Assembly: GCA_964540895.1 (NCBI GenBank)
Contig: CAZIOP010000002.1
Location: 62,001 to 126,000, forward strand
Direction of reading: 5' to 3'
Length of the DNA stretch: 64,000 bases
Origin: Patescibacterium sp964540895
Lineage (GTDB): Bacteria > Patescibacteriota > Patescibacteriia > Patescibacteriales > Patescibacteriaceae
The notes beneath the pieces were generated by a model that was not told the DNA's origin, did no database searches, and saw nothing but the letters and a program-made list of their open reading frames with translations. The translations under genes were made by a program, and so were the position numbers. Below are positions 16,864-25,602 of the stretch, one piece after another (the first letter of the stretch is position 1; each line of letters starts with the position of its first letter).

Positions 16864-17013
16864 AATTTCTTTAATAATAAAAACCTCCCGGTATTCAGTT
16901 ATGACTTCGACAAGTCGATAACAACCTTGGAGGGTTAAGAGAATACCTGTACTAGAGTTAGAAGCTCTAGTATTTAGCTAAAACAGCTAAATATGGGATA
17001 GGTGTTAAATTGT
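16864..17013 (-). promoter_or_regulatory. structured rpsF leader, possible S6:S18 autoregulatory element
   Basis: On the minus strand the leader has three clear hairpins: ATTTAGCT/AGCTAAAT, TACTAGAG/CTCTAGTA, and a longer one, GTTAT-C-GACTT with AAGTC-ATAAC, closed by CCTCC/GGAGG. The last ends in ACCGGGAGG. Known S6:S18 leader motifs carry a conserved CCG next to a helix that mimics the 16S binding site, so autoregulation by bS6-bS18 is plausible. That assignment rests on position and a short match only. Confidence 0.45.
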
Positions 17014-17019
17014 TTTCAA

Positions 17020-17048
17020 ACTATATATTTTTTTAGCGGTCCTGTCAA
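17020..17048 (-). promoter_or_regulatory. sigma70-type promoter of rpsF cluster
   Basis: Minus strand TTGACA, 17-base spacer, TATAGT, giving a start near 17013. Confidence 0.78.
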
Positions 17049-17097
17049 GGGGCTGATTTAGATTTGTTTTCTCAGTATTATATGATATGGTGCAGGT

Positions 17098-18264
17098 ATG
17101 AAATACTTTTTTGTTTTAGGTAATCATCCCGCCCTGTCCATGGCTGAATTATATAGCACGATAACTATCACATCTGCTGAATATATCGCACCAGATGTGT
17201 TTGTGGCTGAAGTAGCTGGTGAACTAGATACCAAGAATTTAATTAAACGTATCGGCGGCACAATTAAAGTTGGTCGTATAGTTAATACTATCTCAACTAA
17301 ATCACATGACATCTTTTCAGCTAGTTTAGAATCGTTTGCTCAAGTAGAAAAATCAGGGAAATTTAATTTTGGAATTTCGATGTATGGTGCTGCCAAGATA
17401 GATGCCAAGAAAATTGGGCTAGCGTTAAAACAAGAACTAAAAAATCAGGGAGTAAGTTGTCGTTTTGTAGTTAGTCGTGAAAAGACTCTTTCCAGCGTGG
17501 TAGTTGAGCAAAATAAATTAATAACATCTGGCCAAGAATTAGTCTATATTGTTAATGGATCCCAAATATTATTAGGTGTAACAGAAGCAGTTCAGTTATT
17601 TAAAGAATTATCAGCCAGAGACTATGGTCGACCGGCTCGTGATGATCGTTCAGGTATGCTACCTCCGAAGTTGGCACAAATAATGATTAATCTAAGTGGT
17701 GCAAAAGAAGATGATACAGTACTTGATCCGTTTTGTGGTTCCGGCACAATTATTACCGAAGGTATTCTAATGGGCTATATGAAATTAATAGGCAGTGATA
17801 TCTCACCTAAAGCCATTGAAGATACCAGACAAAATATTAAATGGACATTGGAAAAATCAGATTTGAAAGTATCGCCAGAATTAAAAGTTTTAGATGCTCG
17901 TCACTTGTCAAAAAATATTAAAAAAGATTCAGTGGGAACTATTGTAACAGAAACATACTTAGGGCCACAACGTGGTATTTTTGATATCAAGAAAATTTCA
18001 GCTGAATTAGTTGTGCTCTACAACCAAACTATTAGAGAAATTACGCAAGTCTTAAAATCAGGTGGCCGAGCAGTCATTGCTCTACCTGCCTTTGTTCAAA
18101 ATGGACGTCCACAATTACTGTCAATTGATATTAAACCATTGAAGCTAGTTAACATCCTTCCTAAGAATATTACAATCCAATTTGGTATAACTGAGAGAGG
18201 AACATTTTTATACGGTCGCTCTGATCAAAAGGTTTGGCGAGAAATTATTGTTTTGGAGAAATAA
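17098..18264 (+). CDS. Trm11/TrmG10-like RNA (guanine-N2) methyltransferase
   Basis: A 388-residue protein. The N-terminal ~160 residues fit a THUMP-like RNA-binding region (MKYFFVLGNHPALSMAEL). The characteristic block RDYGRPARDDRSGMLPPKLA precedes the SAM-binding motif DPFCGSGTI (about residues 209-217). This order is typical of Trm11/Trm-G10 enzymes, which methylate guanine N2 in tRNA. The catalytic motif IV, usually NPPY or DPPY, reads TETYLGP here, an unusual variant, so target and activity should be treated as open. It converges on the structured RNA encoded on the opposite strand. Confidence 0.8.
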   Translation: MKYFFVLGNHPALSMAELYSTITITSAEYIAPDVFVAEVAGELDTKNLIKRIGGTIKVGRIVNTISTKSHDIFSASLESFAQVEKSGKFNFGISMYGAAKIDAKKIGLALKQELKNQGVSCRFVVSREKTLSSVVVEQNKLITSGQELVYIVNGSQILLGVTEAVQLFKELSARDYGRPARDDRSGMLPPKLAQIMINLSGAKEDDTVLDPFCGSGTIITEGILMGYMKLIGSDISPKAIEDTRQNIKWTLEKSDLKVSPELKVLDARHLSKNIKKDSVGTIVTETYLGPQRGIFDIKKISAELVVLYNQTIREITQVLKSGGRAVIALPAFVQNGRPQLLSIDIKPLKLVNILPKNITIQFGITERGTFLYGRSDQKVWREIIVLEK

Positions 18265-18667
18265 AAAAGCCTCGAGGTTTCTTTTTAGAAACAAGTAAGA
18301 AGTATTTTAAAACTTTAAGAAAATTAAAGTTAAGTAGAATACCCCATGCTCGAGGCTTAAAATCTTCTGTCGGATTTACAAATAGAGGCCTAAAATATTA
18401 TTGGAGCATGGCTTCACCAATATATTTTCAGATGTAAATCCGAACAGGAAGATGGCGCTATATAACTTACAAGAAAGGGGTAAACCAAACAGTAAGTTAT
18501 AAAACAACCTTTAAAGGTACAACTTTACTGGTTATAAACTCCCGCTGCTTAATATTAATAGTAGTAATTTTCTACTAATATCTGTATTTGGGCCCTCATC
18601 GGCATTTAGTAAACCAGTTATTTTTCTGGGGATACAACTTTTTAGTGATCCCTCATTTTTAAGTTAA
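18261..18667 (-). ncRNA. candidate ~400-nt structured RNA, family not recognised
   Basis: This non-coding gap has a strong minus-strand promoter at one end and a terminator-like stem with a T run at the other. Between them are many perfect or near-perfect helices (plus-strand coordinates): 18267-18276 with 18349-18358 (10 bp), 18371-18379 with 18434-18442 (9 bp), 18362-18367 with 18448-18453, 18461-18470 with 18492-18501 (10 bp), 18527-18538 with 18605-18618 (one or two bulges), plus local hairpins inside the first. An 8-bp pairing of 18344-18351 with the hairpin loop at 18404-18411 would make a pseudoknot. The length is like RNase P RNA or tmRNA, but I find no conserved P4 sequence, tRNA-like ends or signal recognition particle motif. 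Orientation follows from promoter and terminator. Confidence 0.65.
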
Positions 18668-18673
18668 TCTGAT

Positions 18674-18700
18674 ATTATAGGAGGCTCATTTTTTTGTCAA
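18674..18700 (-). promoter_or_regulatory. promoter of the structured RNA
   Basis: Minus strand TTGACA and a perfect TATAAT 15 bases apart, or TAATAT at 17 bases. It lies just after the ychF stop and points into the RNA region. Confidence 0.68.
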
Positions 18701-18709
18701 GAACTTGTT

Positions 18710-19774
18710 CTATGTGTTTACAAGGAAATTACAGACATCTCCGTCTTGAACTATATACTCCTTGCCTTCAGTTCGAATTAAGCCTTTTGATTTAGCCTCA
18801 ACTTCACCACCAGAATTAACAAAATCTTGCCAATTAATAACTTCAGCTCGGATAAAACCTTTGGTGAAGTCAGTGTGAATAACACCAGCTGCTTCAGGAG
18901 CTTTGGCACCTTGCCGTACAGTCCAGGCTCTGGTTTCATCTTTTCCGGTAGTGAAGAACGTAATTAAGCCAAGTAGTTCATAGCCAGCTCGAATTAATCG
19001 ATCAAGGCCACTTTCTTTTAATCCTAGCTCTTCAATATAGATTTGCTGTTCTTCTTCAGGTAGTGAGGTAATTTCAGCTTCTAGTTTAGCGTCAATAGAA
19101 ATTACTTTGCCATCAGTCCAAGCGTGAGATACATGAGCATCTGTATCATTGGCATTTAAGACATATAACAATGGTTTGATAGTAATCAAACCAAGCTGCT
19201 TAACAATTATTTTTTCTTCATCAGTAAATTCCAAACCACGGGCTGGTTTACCATTTTCTAATTGAGTTGAAAGTCGTTCTAATATTTCTTTGGCAATAAC
19301 TGATTCTTTGTTACCAGTTCTAGCTTCACGACTTACTTTATCAAGACGTTTGGTGACAGTTGAAAGGTCAGCGAGAATTAATTCTAAATTAATTGTTTCA
19401 CGATCACCATCAGGATCAATTTTGTTGTGCACGTGAATAATATTATCATCTTCAAATTGACGGACCACTTCACAGATGGCATCACATTCGCGGATATGAG
19501 AAAGGAATTGATTGCCAAGACCTTCACCAGTGGAAGCACCTTTTACTAATCCAGCAATGTCGACAAATTCAATCACGGTCGGAATTATTTTTTCCGGTTT
19601 GGAGATTTCAGCTAATTTTGTTAACCGTTCATCTGGTACTTTGACTAAACCAACGTTTGGTTCAATCGTGCAGAAGGGATAATTAGCAGCTTCAGCTTGT
19701 TTTTTAGTCAGGGCGGTGAAAAGAGTGGATTTGCCCACATTTGGCAGCCCGACAATTCCAATTGATAATGGCAT
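18710..19774 (-). CDS. ychF: ribosome-binding ATPase YchF (Obg family)
   Basis: A 354-residue protein of normal YchF length. The P-loop is GLPNVGKST (about residues 8-16), switch region VEFVDIAGLVKGAS follows, and the fourth nucleotide motif is NAND rather than NKxD, as expected for an ATP-preferring member. The C-terminal TGS-like domain ends in EYIVQDGDVCNFLVN. YchF binds the ribosome and is linked to stress responses and translation-start fidelity. The start MPLSIGIVGLPNVGKS is standard. Confidence 0.97.
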   Translation of the reverse strand: MPLSIGIVGLPNVGKSTLFTALTKKQAEAANYPFCTIEPNVGLVKVPDERLTKLAEISKPEKIIPTVIEFVDIAGLVKGASTGEGLGNQFLSHIRECDAICEVVRQFEDDNIIHVHNKIDPDGDRETINLELILADLSTVTKRLDKVSREARTGNKESVIAKEILERLSTQLENGKPARGLEFTDEEKIIVKQLGLITIKPLLYVLNANDTDAHVSHAWTDGKVISIDAKLEAEITSLPEEEQQIYIEELGLKESGLDRLIRAGYELLGLITFFTTGKDETRAWTVRQGAKAPEAAGVIHTDFTKGFIRAEVINWQDFVNSGGEVEAKSKGLIRTEGKEYIVQDGDVCNFLVNT

Positions 19775-19840
19775 GGCTCAAGCCTATCAGAAAATGGTAT
19801 ACTTGTTAATAGTTATCAACTATTAACTATTACCCTTGTT

Positions 19841-20512
19841 ATGAGCCCAATTAAACCTACCCTTAAATCTGAGTTTTGGCCTATCTTGTTAATTATCAGT
19901 GGTTTTATCGTTGGCAGCTACTTCTATAGTCATTTTCCGTTTCAGGTGCCAACCCATTGGAATATTGATGGTTACGTTGATGACTGGAGCGAAAGAAGCT
20001 TTGCAGCATGGTTTTTCCCAATTCTCTTAGTTATCTTCTATTGTATCCTTCATATTGTACCATTCTTAGATCCCAAGCGAGATCGCTATTCTCATTTTAA
20101 AGGTACATATCATGCTGTAAAGAATAGTTTAATGACTTTTTTGTTTGCAGTGTATATTACTACTGGGCTAGTTGGTTTAGGCTACAGCGTACCTATGCAA
20201 CAAGTAATGCCTATCTTAGTTGGGCTGTTGTTTGCTGGTTTAGGTAGATATGTTGGTTCGTTTGAGCAGAATTGGTTTGCAGGGGTTCGTAATCCATGGA
20301 CATTATCAAGCCCTGATGTGTGGAAAAAGACTAATATATTGATGTCGAGACTTATTACATTAGCTGGGGCGTTAATTATTTTTACAGCCTTGCCTGTACC
20401 TAATGGATTGAGATATGCAATTTATATAGCTTCAATTCTTGGGATGATATTAATCCCCAATGTTTACTCATACATGCTTTTTAAAGAAGAAAGTGAGGGC
20501 AAAAAGAAGTAG
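19841..20512 (+). CDS. SdpI/DUF1648-family membrane protein
   Basis: A 223-residue protein with six to seven hydrophobic segments. The first loop has the DUF1648 pattern (PFQVPTHWNIDGYVDDWSER) and the C-terminal half has the SdpI-like GRYVGSFEQNWFAGVRNPWT block. In Bacillus, SdpI confers immunity to the SdpC toxin and senses it; most relatives have no known role. There is no toxin gene next to it here. It precedes tRNA-Asp. Confidence 0.85.
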   Translation: MSPIKPTLKSEFWPILLIISGFIVGSYFYSHFPFQVPTHWNIDGYVDDWSERSFAAWFFPILLVIFYCILHIVPFLDPKRDRYSHFKGTYHAVKNSLMTFLFAVYITTGLVGLGYSVPMQQVMPILVGLLFAGLGRYVGSFEQNWFAGVRNPWTLSSPDVWKKTNILMSRLITLAGALIIFTALPVPNGLRYAIYIASILGMILIPNVYSYMLFKEESEGKKK

Positions 20513-20521
20513 GTTTGACTA

Positions 20522-20550
20522 TTGACGAGGTCAATGATTGCTGTTACGAT
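20522..20550 (+). promoter_or_regulatory. promoter of tRNA-Asp
   Basis: TTGACG, 17-base spacer, TACGAT. The -35 box lies in a small perfect inverted repeat (ATTGAC-GAG-GTCAAT). Confidence 0.55.
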
Positions 20551-20593
20551 GAGGAGGTTATTTTTGTTTTTAGTGCACTAGTATTACTACCCT

Positions 20594-20667
20594 GGAGCGG
20601 TAGTTCAGTTGGTTAGAACGCTGCCCTGTCACGGCAGAGGTCGCGGGTTCGAGTCCCGTTCGCTCCG
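20594..20667 (+). tRNA. tRNA-Asp (anticodon GTC)
   Basis: Acceptor GGAGCGG pairs with TCGCTCC (one G-T pair), the D arm holds AGTTGGTTAGA, anticodon stem CTGCC/GGCAG encloses CTGTCAC with anticodon GTC, and the T arm GCGGG-TTCGAGT-CCCGT follows. Discriminator G. CCA is not encoded (the next bases are CAT), in contrast to tRNA-Ser in this window. Confidence 0.97.
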
Positions 20668-20677
20668 CATTACTATT

Positions 20678-20702
20678 AAATCAGATTATCGTCTGATTTT
20701 TT
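20678..20702 (+). terminator. tRNA-Asp intrinsic terminator
   Basis: AAATCAGA and TCTGATTT form a perfect stem with a 6-base loop, followed by further T residues. Confidence 0.8.
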
Positions 20703-20710
20703 ATAAATAA

Positions 20711-20745
20711 AAAAGCCCACAAATGAATTTCATCTGTGGGTTTTT
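20711..20745 (-). terminator. terminator of the 20772-21095 gene
   Basis: CCCACA and TGTGGG with inner ATGAA/TTCAT pairing; the T run lies on the minus-strand side, and also on the plus side, so it may work both ways. Confidence 0.75.
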
Positions 20746-20771
20746 AGTTTCTTAAATCCATATTTCATGAT

Positions 20772-21095
20772 TTACTCTATTTGCGGTATTCCCTGACCGA
20801 CAATGCTTATGGAGTGACTTAATCTCCCTGATTTGTAAGATATAGGGATTTTTTGACCACGTTTATAACGATGAAATAACTGCTTGTCAACAGTTGTTTT
20901 TTTGGTTATGCGAGGATTCATTATATCTAATAATAGATAGCATGACTTCTCCCCATCATGTCTCTCTTTCCAGGTCTCGAGTATCTCTACTGTATCATTG
21001 ATTATTGGTCTTTTGTAAAAGTTAAAAATGTGAAACATGATTGGAATACCAATTAAAGAAACTAAAACAAGTAGAACAATTTGCCAATTTTCCAT
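20772..21095 (-). CDS. small membrane-anchored protein, unknown (SD present)
   Basis: A 107-residue protein with one N-terminal membrane helix (about residues 5-25) and a soluble, probably beta-rich remainder. No family is recognised. It has its own promoter, a Shine-Dalgarno-like AAGGAT before the ATG, and a terminator, so it is a single-gene unit. It belongs to the set of orphan genes with a ribosome-binding site. Confidence 0.62.
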   Translation of the reverse strand: MENWQIVLLVLVSLIGIPIMFHIFNFYKRPIINDTVEILETWKERHDGEKSCYLLLDIMNPRITKKTTVDKQLFHRYKRGQKIPISYKSGRLSHSISIVGQGIPQIE

Positions 21096-21139
21096 TGTAG
21101 TATCCTTTTTCTATTAAATTTTCAAATAATTTTGATTTT

Positions 21140-21168
21140 ATATAATCATTATTTTAGCAATATGTCAA
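21140..21168 (-). promoter_or_regulatory. promoter of the 20772-21095 gene
   Basis: Minus strand TTGACA, 17-base spacer, TTATAT. Confidence 0.65.
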
Positions 21169-21228
21169 TATTCTAGTCTATTTCTTTTATTTACCAACCC
21201 ATCTCTATTTTTATGTTAAAATAGATAT

Positions 21229-24200
21229 ATGAATGGCAATAAAAGAGTTAGTAAAACAGAAGGTAGTAATAGTAGTTTTAAACGATTTTTAGCAATTTTT
21301 GCTATTATTAGTGTTTTTGTTACCTATCATACAATTGATGCCTCATATTATCAGATTACTTGGGATAGTACGTTTGGTCCTGATGACCTTGATCCCCCCA
21401 TAGCTTTATCCATGTTAGCTTCAAACTTGACAGGAACAAGGCTATTAGCCACCACTACCACTGACCGGCTATATCTTAATTTAACTGGCGGCGATAACTG
21501 GAATGAGACTCAACCAGTGGGTGATGCAAATGCTAACTGGAGTTCGGTAGCTATCAGTAATAATGGTGAAATCTTATTTGCCAGTGTATACGGTGGACGT
21601 TTGTATCGTTCACTTGATCATGGTGATAATTGGGCAGAAGTTCAGCCAGCTGGAAACACCAATCAAAATTGGAAATCGGTTGTTGTAAGTAGTAATGGCG
21701 AAACAGTCTTTGCCAGTGTATACGGTGGACGTATTTATCGCTCACTGAATCATGGTATTGCGTGGGCAGAAGTTCAGCCAGCTGGAAACGTAAGTAAAAA
21801 TTGGTCAACATTGGCTTTGGATTACACTAATGCTGTAACAGTTGCAGCTGGCGTATCCAGTGGACGATTATATCTTTCAACAAATACAGGTACAACTTGG
21901 TCTGAAACTCAACCCGCTGGTGATGTTGATAAAGATTGGAGTGTCTTAAGTATGGATGCTAGTGGCGGTAAAACTGTTGCTGGAGTAAATGGTGGACGTT
22001 TATACACATTATCTTATGGATCAAGTACATGGAATGAAATTCAACCAGCTGGAAATGTTGATAAAGCTTGGTCGGCTGCCGCTTTTGATAATGATGCGTC
22101 AACCTTGATAGTTGGTGTTAATCCTGGACGATTATATTACTCAACTACTAATCAGCAGAGCTGGTATGAAACACAACCTGATGGTAACACCAATAAAAAT
22201 TGGTCAGCGATAGTTACTAATACTAATGGTGATGGTATTTGGGCAGCTAATCGCACAGAAAATTTGTTTTATGGAACAACAGCTTTAGTTACCCCGGCAG
22301 CACCAAGCGGTGTAGCCACTGTTTCTAATACCGCTACTGTAAATACATTTTTAAATCACCCATTATTTCAAACAACCGAAGTACAAAATTCAGGTACATC
22401 AATTTTTTCTCAAGCCCATGGCAATGTTCAGATTGGTGACAAGTTTTATATGGGAACTCGAACTGATCCAGCTAAAATTGTCGTTTTTAACGACCCTGAT
22501 GATTTATCAGATTATGATTCAGTTTCCATTGCTGGGTTAGTAGCAATTGAAAGCATGACATATGATAGTGTTCATAATCGTATTTATGCTTCAGCTGATG
22601 TCAGCGGATCAGATAATTTAACTATTTATTCAATTAACCCTGATAATATTCATGACTATACACAAGTAGTGAATGAAGTAAGTTTACCAGATATTGGATC
22701 ACCTGGAATAGTCACTGATGGAACATATTTATATGGTGGTACCTATGCTACGCCAGCTAAAATATTTAAATATAGAATTTCTAACTGGTCTTTGGTTACT
22801 TCAATAACATGGACTGGTGCTCAAGCAGTTCATGCTGCTACTTTACATGTATATAATGATAGAACTGAGCTCTATCTCTCTACTTCTTTAGGTGATGCCA
22901 AGATTGCAAAAGTAAATGCTAGTGATTTGAGTTATGTGGAATATGATGCTGGCACTGGTTTAGGTTTATCTGATGATATTAGTTTCAAATATCTTGATGA
23001 GACAGGAGGTCTTTTATACTTAGGAGCTGAATTTGCTAATATTTCATATGTGTTAGATACCAGAACCATGACAATAACACCTTTTGATGCTCCTCAATCC
23101 TATGGCAGTTTTATGTATAACAGTGATTTATATATAATGGGTAATCAGGGCTATATTGCAAAATATATTGATTCTGATCTTGATTCACTTCGGCTGTATA
23201 AGTTCTCTGGAGATGTTCCTAATGAGTTTTTCTATTCAAGCTCTGGCAAAAAATTTTTCACCAATTGGAGTATCCCGGGTTATTTAAAAGAATATAGTGA
23301 AACTACGACTCTTTCTACTTCTAGTACTGTGACATTATCATGGACTGAGTCCACGCCTGATGTTAATTTTGCTTTGTATACCTCTACTGATGGAATTAGC
23401 TATACTTCCAGTGGAAGTTCTTCTGACACAACTTATACCTTTACTGGCCTTACCTCAGGTACACCTTATTGGTTTAAAATTGTAGCGGTCAACGACAGTG
23501 TATCTTCTACGCCAACAATTTACACTACTACAACAGCTTCGTTTACCGCAGCCATATTACCAACTATACCCACCTTAGTTTCACAAAGTGTTACAGGGAC
23601 TAGTATTTCATTGAATTGGTCAGGTAATGGTGTTGAATATTTAGTTAAGCAGGGCTCCACTAGTTCGGGATGGATAGGTACAACTAGTTATACATTCACT
23701 AATTTGGCTTGCGGACATGAATATACTATTAAGTTAAAAGCAAAGAATAGTGATGGTGTTCAAAGTGATTATCGAACAATCTATATTAGTACAGAAAATT
23801 GTCCAGGCGGCGGTGGAATTATTAGTGTCCCACCTCAGGCAGTTAACAACGAAGATGTTGATTTTGTAATAAATAATGGCGAAGGAATCACTAGTAATCG
23901 AGAATTATTGATTTCTATGAATGCTGATCCTGATATAGTCAAAGGTTTTTCAATCTCTTTAGATAAAGATTTCACAGGTAGCTCTCTTCTTCCATATATT
24001 TCAAAAACTATATTTACGTTACCTGATATAACAAATACTTATACAGTATATGTTAGATATTACTCAGTGACTGGCACTGTTTCCAGGGTTATGAGTAAAC
24101 AGGTACGTTATAATTCTTCTAAGAAAATTATCATTCCAGATGTTATTGAACAAAGTATCAATTCTACACCTGAGAAAAATACCAAGCAGAATTTTTTCAA

Positions 24201-24444
24201 ACGTAATCTAATGTTTAGTATGCGAGGAACAGATGTTAAAGTCCTACAGAACTTTTTAAATACCAATGGTTTTGCCTTAGCCCATTCAGGTGTTGGATCA
24301 AAAAATCATGAAACAGAATTTTTTGGTCGATTAACAAGAGCGGCGGTAGCTACGTTTCAAAAAGCTAAACAGATAACTCCTACATTAGGTAATTTTGGCC
24401 CAATCACACGAGCTTACATTAATAGATTGATTAGTCAGGAGTAA
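21229..24444 (+). CDS. large secreted BNR-repeat/FN3 protein with peptidoglycan-binding domain
   Basis: A 1071-residue surface or secreted protein. An N-terminal hydrophobic segment (about residues 18-35) targets it across the membrane. Residues ~85-345 are six ~44-residue beta-propeller repeats of the BNR/photosynthesis-stability type. A second propeller-like region follows (~365-680), then two fibronectin type III domains (~690-775 and 785-865), a glycine-rich hinge and a further beta region. The end (~995-1068) is a PG_binding_1 domain (MRGTDVKVLQNFLNTNG and FGRLTRAAVATFQKA). The layout suggests a cell-wall-attached adhesin or sensor. The ligand is unknown. Confidence 0.85.
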   Translation: MNGNKRVSKTEGSNSSFKRFLAIFAIISVFVTYHTIDASYYQITWDSTFGPDDLDPPIALSMLASNLTGTRLLATTTTDRLYLNLTGGDNWNETQPVGDANANWSSVAISNNGEILFASVYGGRLYRSLDHGDNWAEVQPAGNTNQNWKSVVVSSNGETVFASVYGGRIYRSLNHGIAWAEVQPAGNVSKNWSTLALDYTNAVTVAAGVSSGRLYLSTNTGTTWSETQPAGDVDKDWSVLSMDASGGKTVAGVNGGRLYTLSYGSSTWNEIQPAGNVDKAWSAAAFDNDASTLIVGVNPGRLYYSTTNQQSWYETQPDGNTNKNWSAIVTNTNGDGIWAANRTENLFYGTTALVTPAAPSGVATVSNTATVNTFLNHPLFQTTEVQNSGTSIFSQAHGNVQIGDKFYMGTRTDPAKIVVFNDPDDLSDYDSVSIAGLVAIESMTYDSVHNRIYASADVSGSDNLTIYSINPDNIHDYTQVVNEVSLPDIGSPGIVTDGTYLYGGTYATPAKIFKYRISNWSLVTSITWTGAQAVHAATLHVYNDRTELYLSTSLGDAKIAKVNASDLSYVEYDAGTGLGLSDDISFKYLDETGGLLYLGAEFANISYVLDTRTMTITPFDAPQSYGSFMYNSDLYIMGNQGYIAKYIDSDLDSLRLYKFSGDVPNEFFYSSSGKKFFTNWSIPGYLKEYSETTTLSTSSTVTLSWTESTPDVNFALYTSTDGISYTSSGSSSDTTYTFTGLTSGTPYWFKIVAVNDSVSSTPTIYTTTTASFTAAILPTIPTLVSQSVTGTSISLNWSGNGVEYLVKQGSTSSGWIGTTSYTFTNLACGHEYTIKLKAKNSDGVQSDYRTIYISTENCPGGGGIISVPPQAVNNEDVDFVINNGEGITSNRELLISMNADPDIVKGFSISLDKDFTGSSLLPYISKTIFTLPDITNTYTVYVRYYSVTGTVSRVMSKQVRYNSSKKIIIPDVIEQSINSTPEKNTKQNFFKRNLMFSMRGTDVKVLQNFLNTNGFALAHSGVGSKNHETEFFGRLTRAAVATFQKAKQITPTLGNFGPITRAYINRLISQE
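21490..22280 (+). repeat. six tandem ~132-bp coding repeats (BNR propeller)
   Basis: Each unit encodes a variant of GxxWxExQPAGNxxxxW...GGRLYxS. Units 1 and 2 share identical DNA stretches, such as TACGGTGGACGT in both, and units 2 and 3 share GCAGAAGTTCAGCCAGC, which points to recent duplication of part of the array. Confidence 0.85.
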
Positions 24445-24445
24445 T

Positions 24446-24474
24446 AAAAAGGTAGTTAGAGTAATCTAACTACC
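24446..24474 (-). terminator. terminator overlapping the desaturase stop
   Basis: A perfect 10-bp stem GGTAGTTAGA/TCTAACTACC with a 4-base loop. The T run is on the minus strand, so it ends desaturase transcription; the stem contains that gene's stop codon. Confidence 0.8.
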
Positions 24475-25602
24475 TAATATAATAACTTTGGTCGGTTCTT
24501 GACCAAGTTGTTCCATTCGTCGTTTATGTGAAGCTATTGCGCTTCCAGCAGAAGGAAAGAATTTATATTTTATTCCTTTTTTTTCTCTTTGTTCAAAAAA
24601 TTCAACCCCTTTTTGGAATTCAGGAGAAATATCTTTGTAATGAATATGACAGATTTTTGGAAAAATATGGTGTTCAACTTGATAGTTCAGTCCACCAAGA
24701 TACCAACTTACTATTCGATTTGTTCTAAAGTTAACGGTCGTTAGAACTTCGTGCTCATCCCAGTTCATTTCAATATGTCCATCAATTGGCAATGGTTGTT
24801 CCGCACCTTCAACTATATGTGCCAATTGAAAAACAATAGCAATTGTTAATCCAGAAAAAGCGTGCATAATAAAAAAACCAAGTAAGATTTCCCATACACT
24901 AAAGTTAGTCAGTTGAAGAGGAATAATTATCATAAAATAAAGGTATACTATTTTTATAATAATCATTTTTACATACTCAGCAATTGAGCTTTTTAAGGTA
25001 AATGAATTTTCTAAACCTGCTTTTTTATATTCATGGATTCTCAGGAACTCTCCAACAAACCTTCCTAGTGTATAGAAACAATATATCCACCAGCAGTAAA
25101 TATGTTGATAGCGATATATTTTTCTATATTTACTATGTTCTGAAAGTCTAAGAAAACCACCGGCGTTTAAATCTTCATCAAATTTATCAACATTAGTATT
25201 TGTATGATGATTAATATTATGCTGACGTTTCCAGTTTGTATCATTGTTACCTAAGAAAAAAATAACTAAACTTAAAGTATAGTTCACCCATTTTTTTTCA
25301 GAATAGGCACCATGTGCAGCATCGTGCATAATACACATTCCAATCCCTATATAACCTAAACCCATTATTATTATTAAAGGTAAGGCAAACCAGTGACTAA
25401 TAGTGCTTTCAGTTTTATAGATTTCAAGTAAGAGAACGTAAGGTACAAAGTAGTGAAGTAACATGACAAAACTTTTTACCCACATAGCCAAATTTCCTTT
25501 GTCCGATATATTTCTACTAGAAAAATACCTGCTCATTATTTGTTGAAGCTCATGTCTCAGGCTATTTCCTGAAAATTTGATTGTTTTAGGAATTAATTCC
25601 AT
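24466..25602 (-). CDS. membrane fatty acid desaturase (strong SD)
   Basis: A 378-residue membrane protein with all three histidine boxes of front-end or acyl-lipid desaturases: HDAAHG (H93, H97), QHNINHH (H128, H132, H133), and QVEHH near residue 315. These hold the di-iron centre that inserts a double bond using O2. About four to six membrane helices surround them. There is no fused cytochrome b5 domain, so the electron donor is separate. The ATG follows AAAGGAGG at ideal spacing, unlike conserved neighbours. Organisms of this group usually cannot make fatty acids, so it would act on scavenged lipids. Horizontal acquisition is likely but not shown. Confidence 0.92.
   Translation of the reverse strand: MELIPKTIKFSGNSLRHELQQIMSRYFSSRNISDKGNLAMWVKSFVMLLHYFVPYVLLLEIYKTESTISHWFALPLIIIMGLGYIGIGMCIMHDAAHGAYSEKKWVNYTLSLVIFFLGNNDTNWKRQHNINHHTNTNVDKFDEDLNAGGFLRLSEHSKYRKIYRYQHIYCWWIYCFYTLGRFVGEFLRIHEYKKAGLENSFTLKSSIAEYVKMIIIKIVYLYFMIIIPLQLTNFSVWEILLGFFIMHAFSGLTIAIVFQLAHIVEGAEQPLPIDGHIEMNWDEHEVLTTVNFRTNRIVSWYLGGLNYQVEHHIFPKICHIHYKDISPEFQKGVEFFEQREKKGIKYKFFPSAGSAIASHKRRMEQLGQEPTKVIILGS

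Noticed and set aside
18234..18437. 67-codon plus-strand frame over the structured RNA region
   Set aside because: It overlaps the end of the methylase gene and runs through strong RNA helices, with no start signal.
18261..18667. Assignment of the structured RNA as RNase P RNA, tmRNA or SRP RNA
   Set aside because: I found no GAGGAAAGTC-type P4 sequence, no tRNA-like ends with a tag frame, and no GGAAGCA-type SRP loop. An ACAGAA match and a GCTGCTTAA match are too short, and an upstream stop breaks the tag frame.
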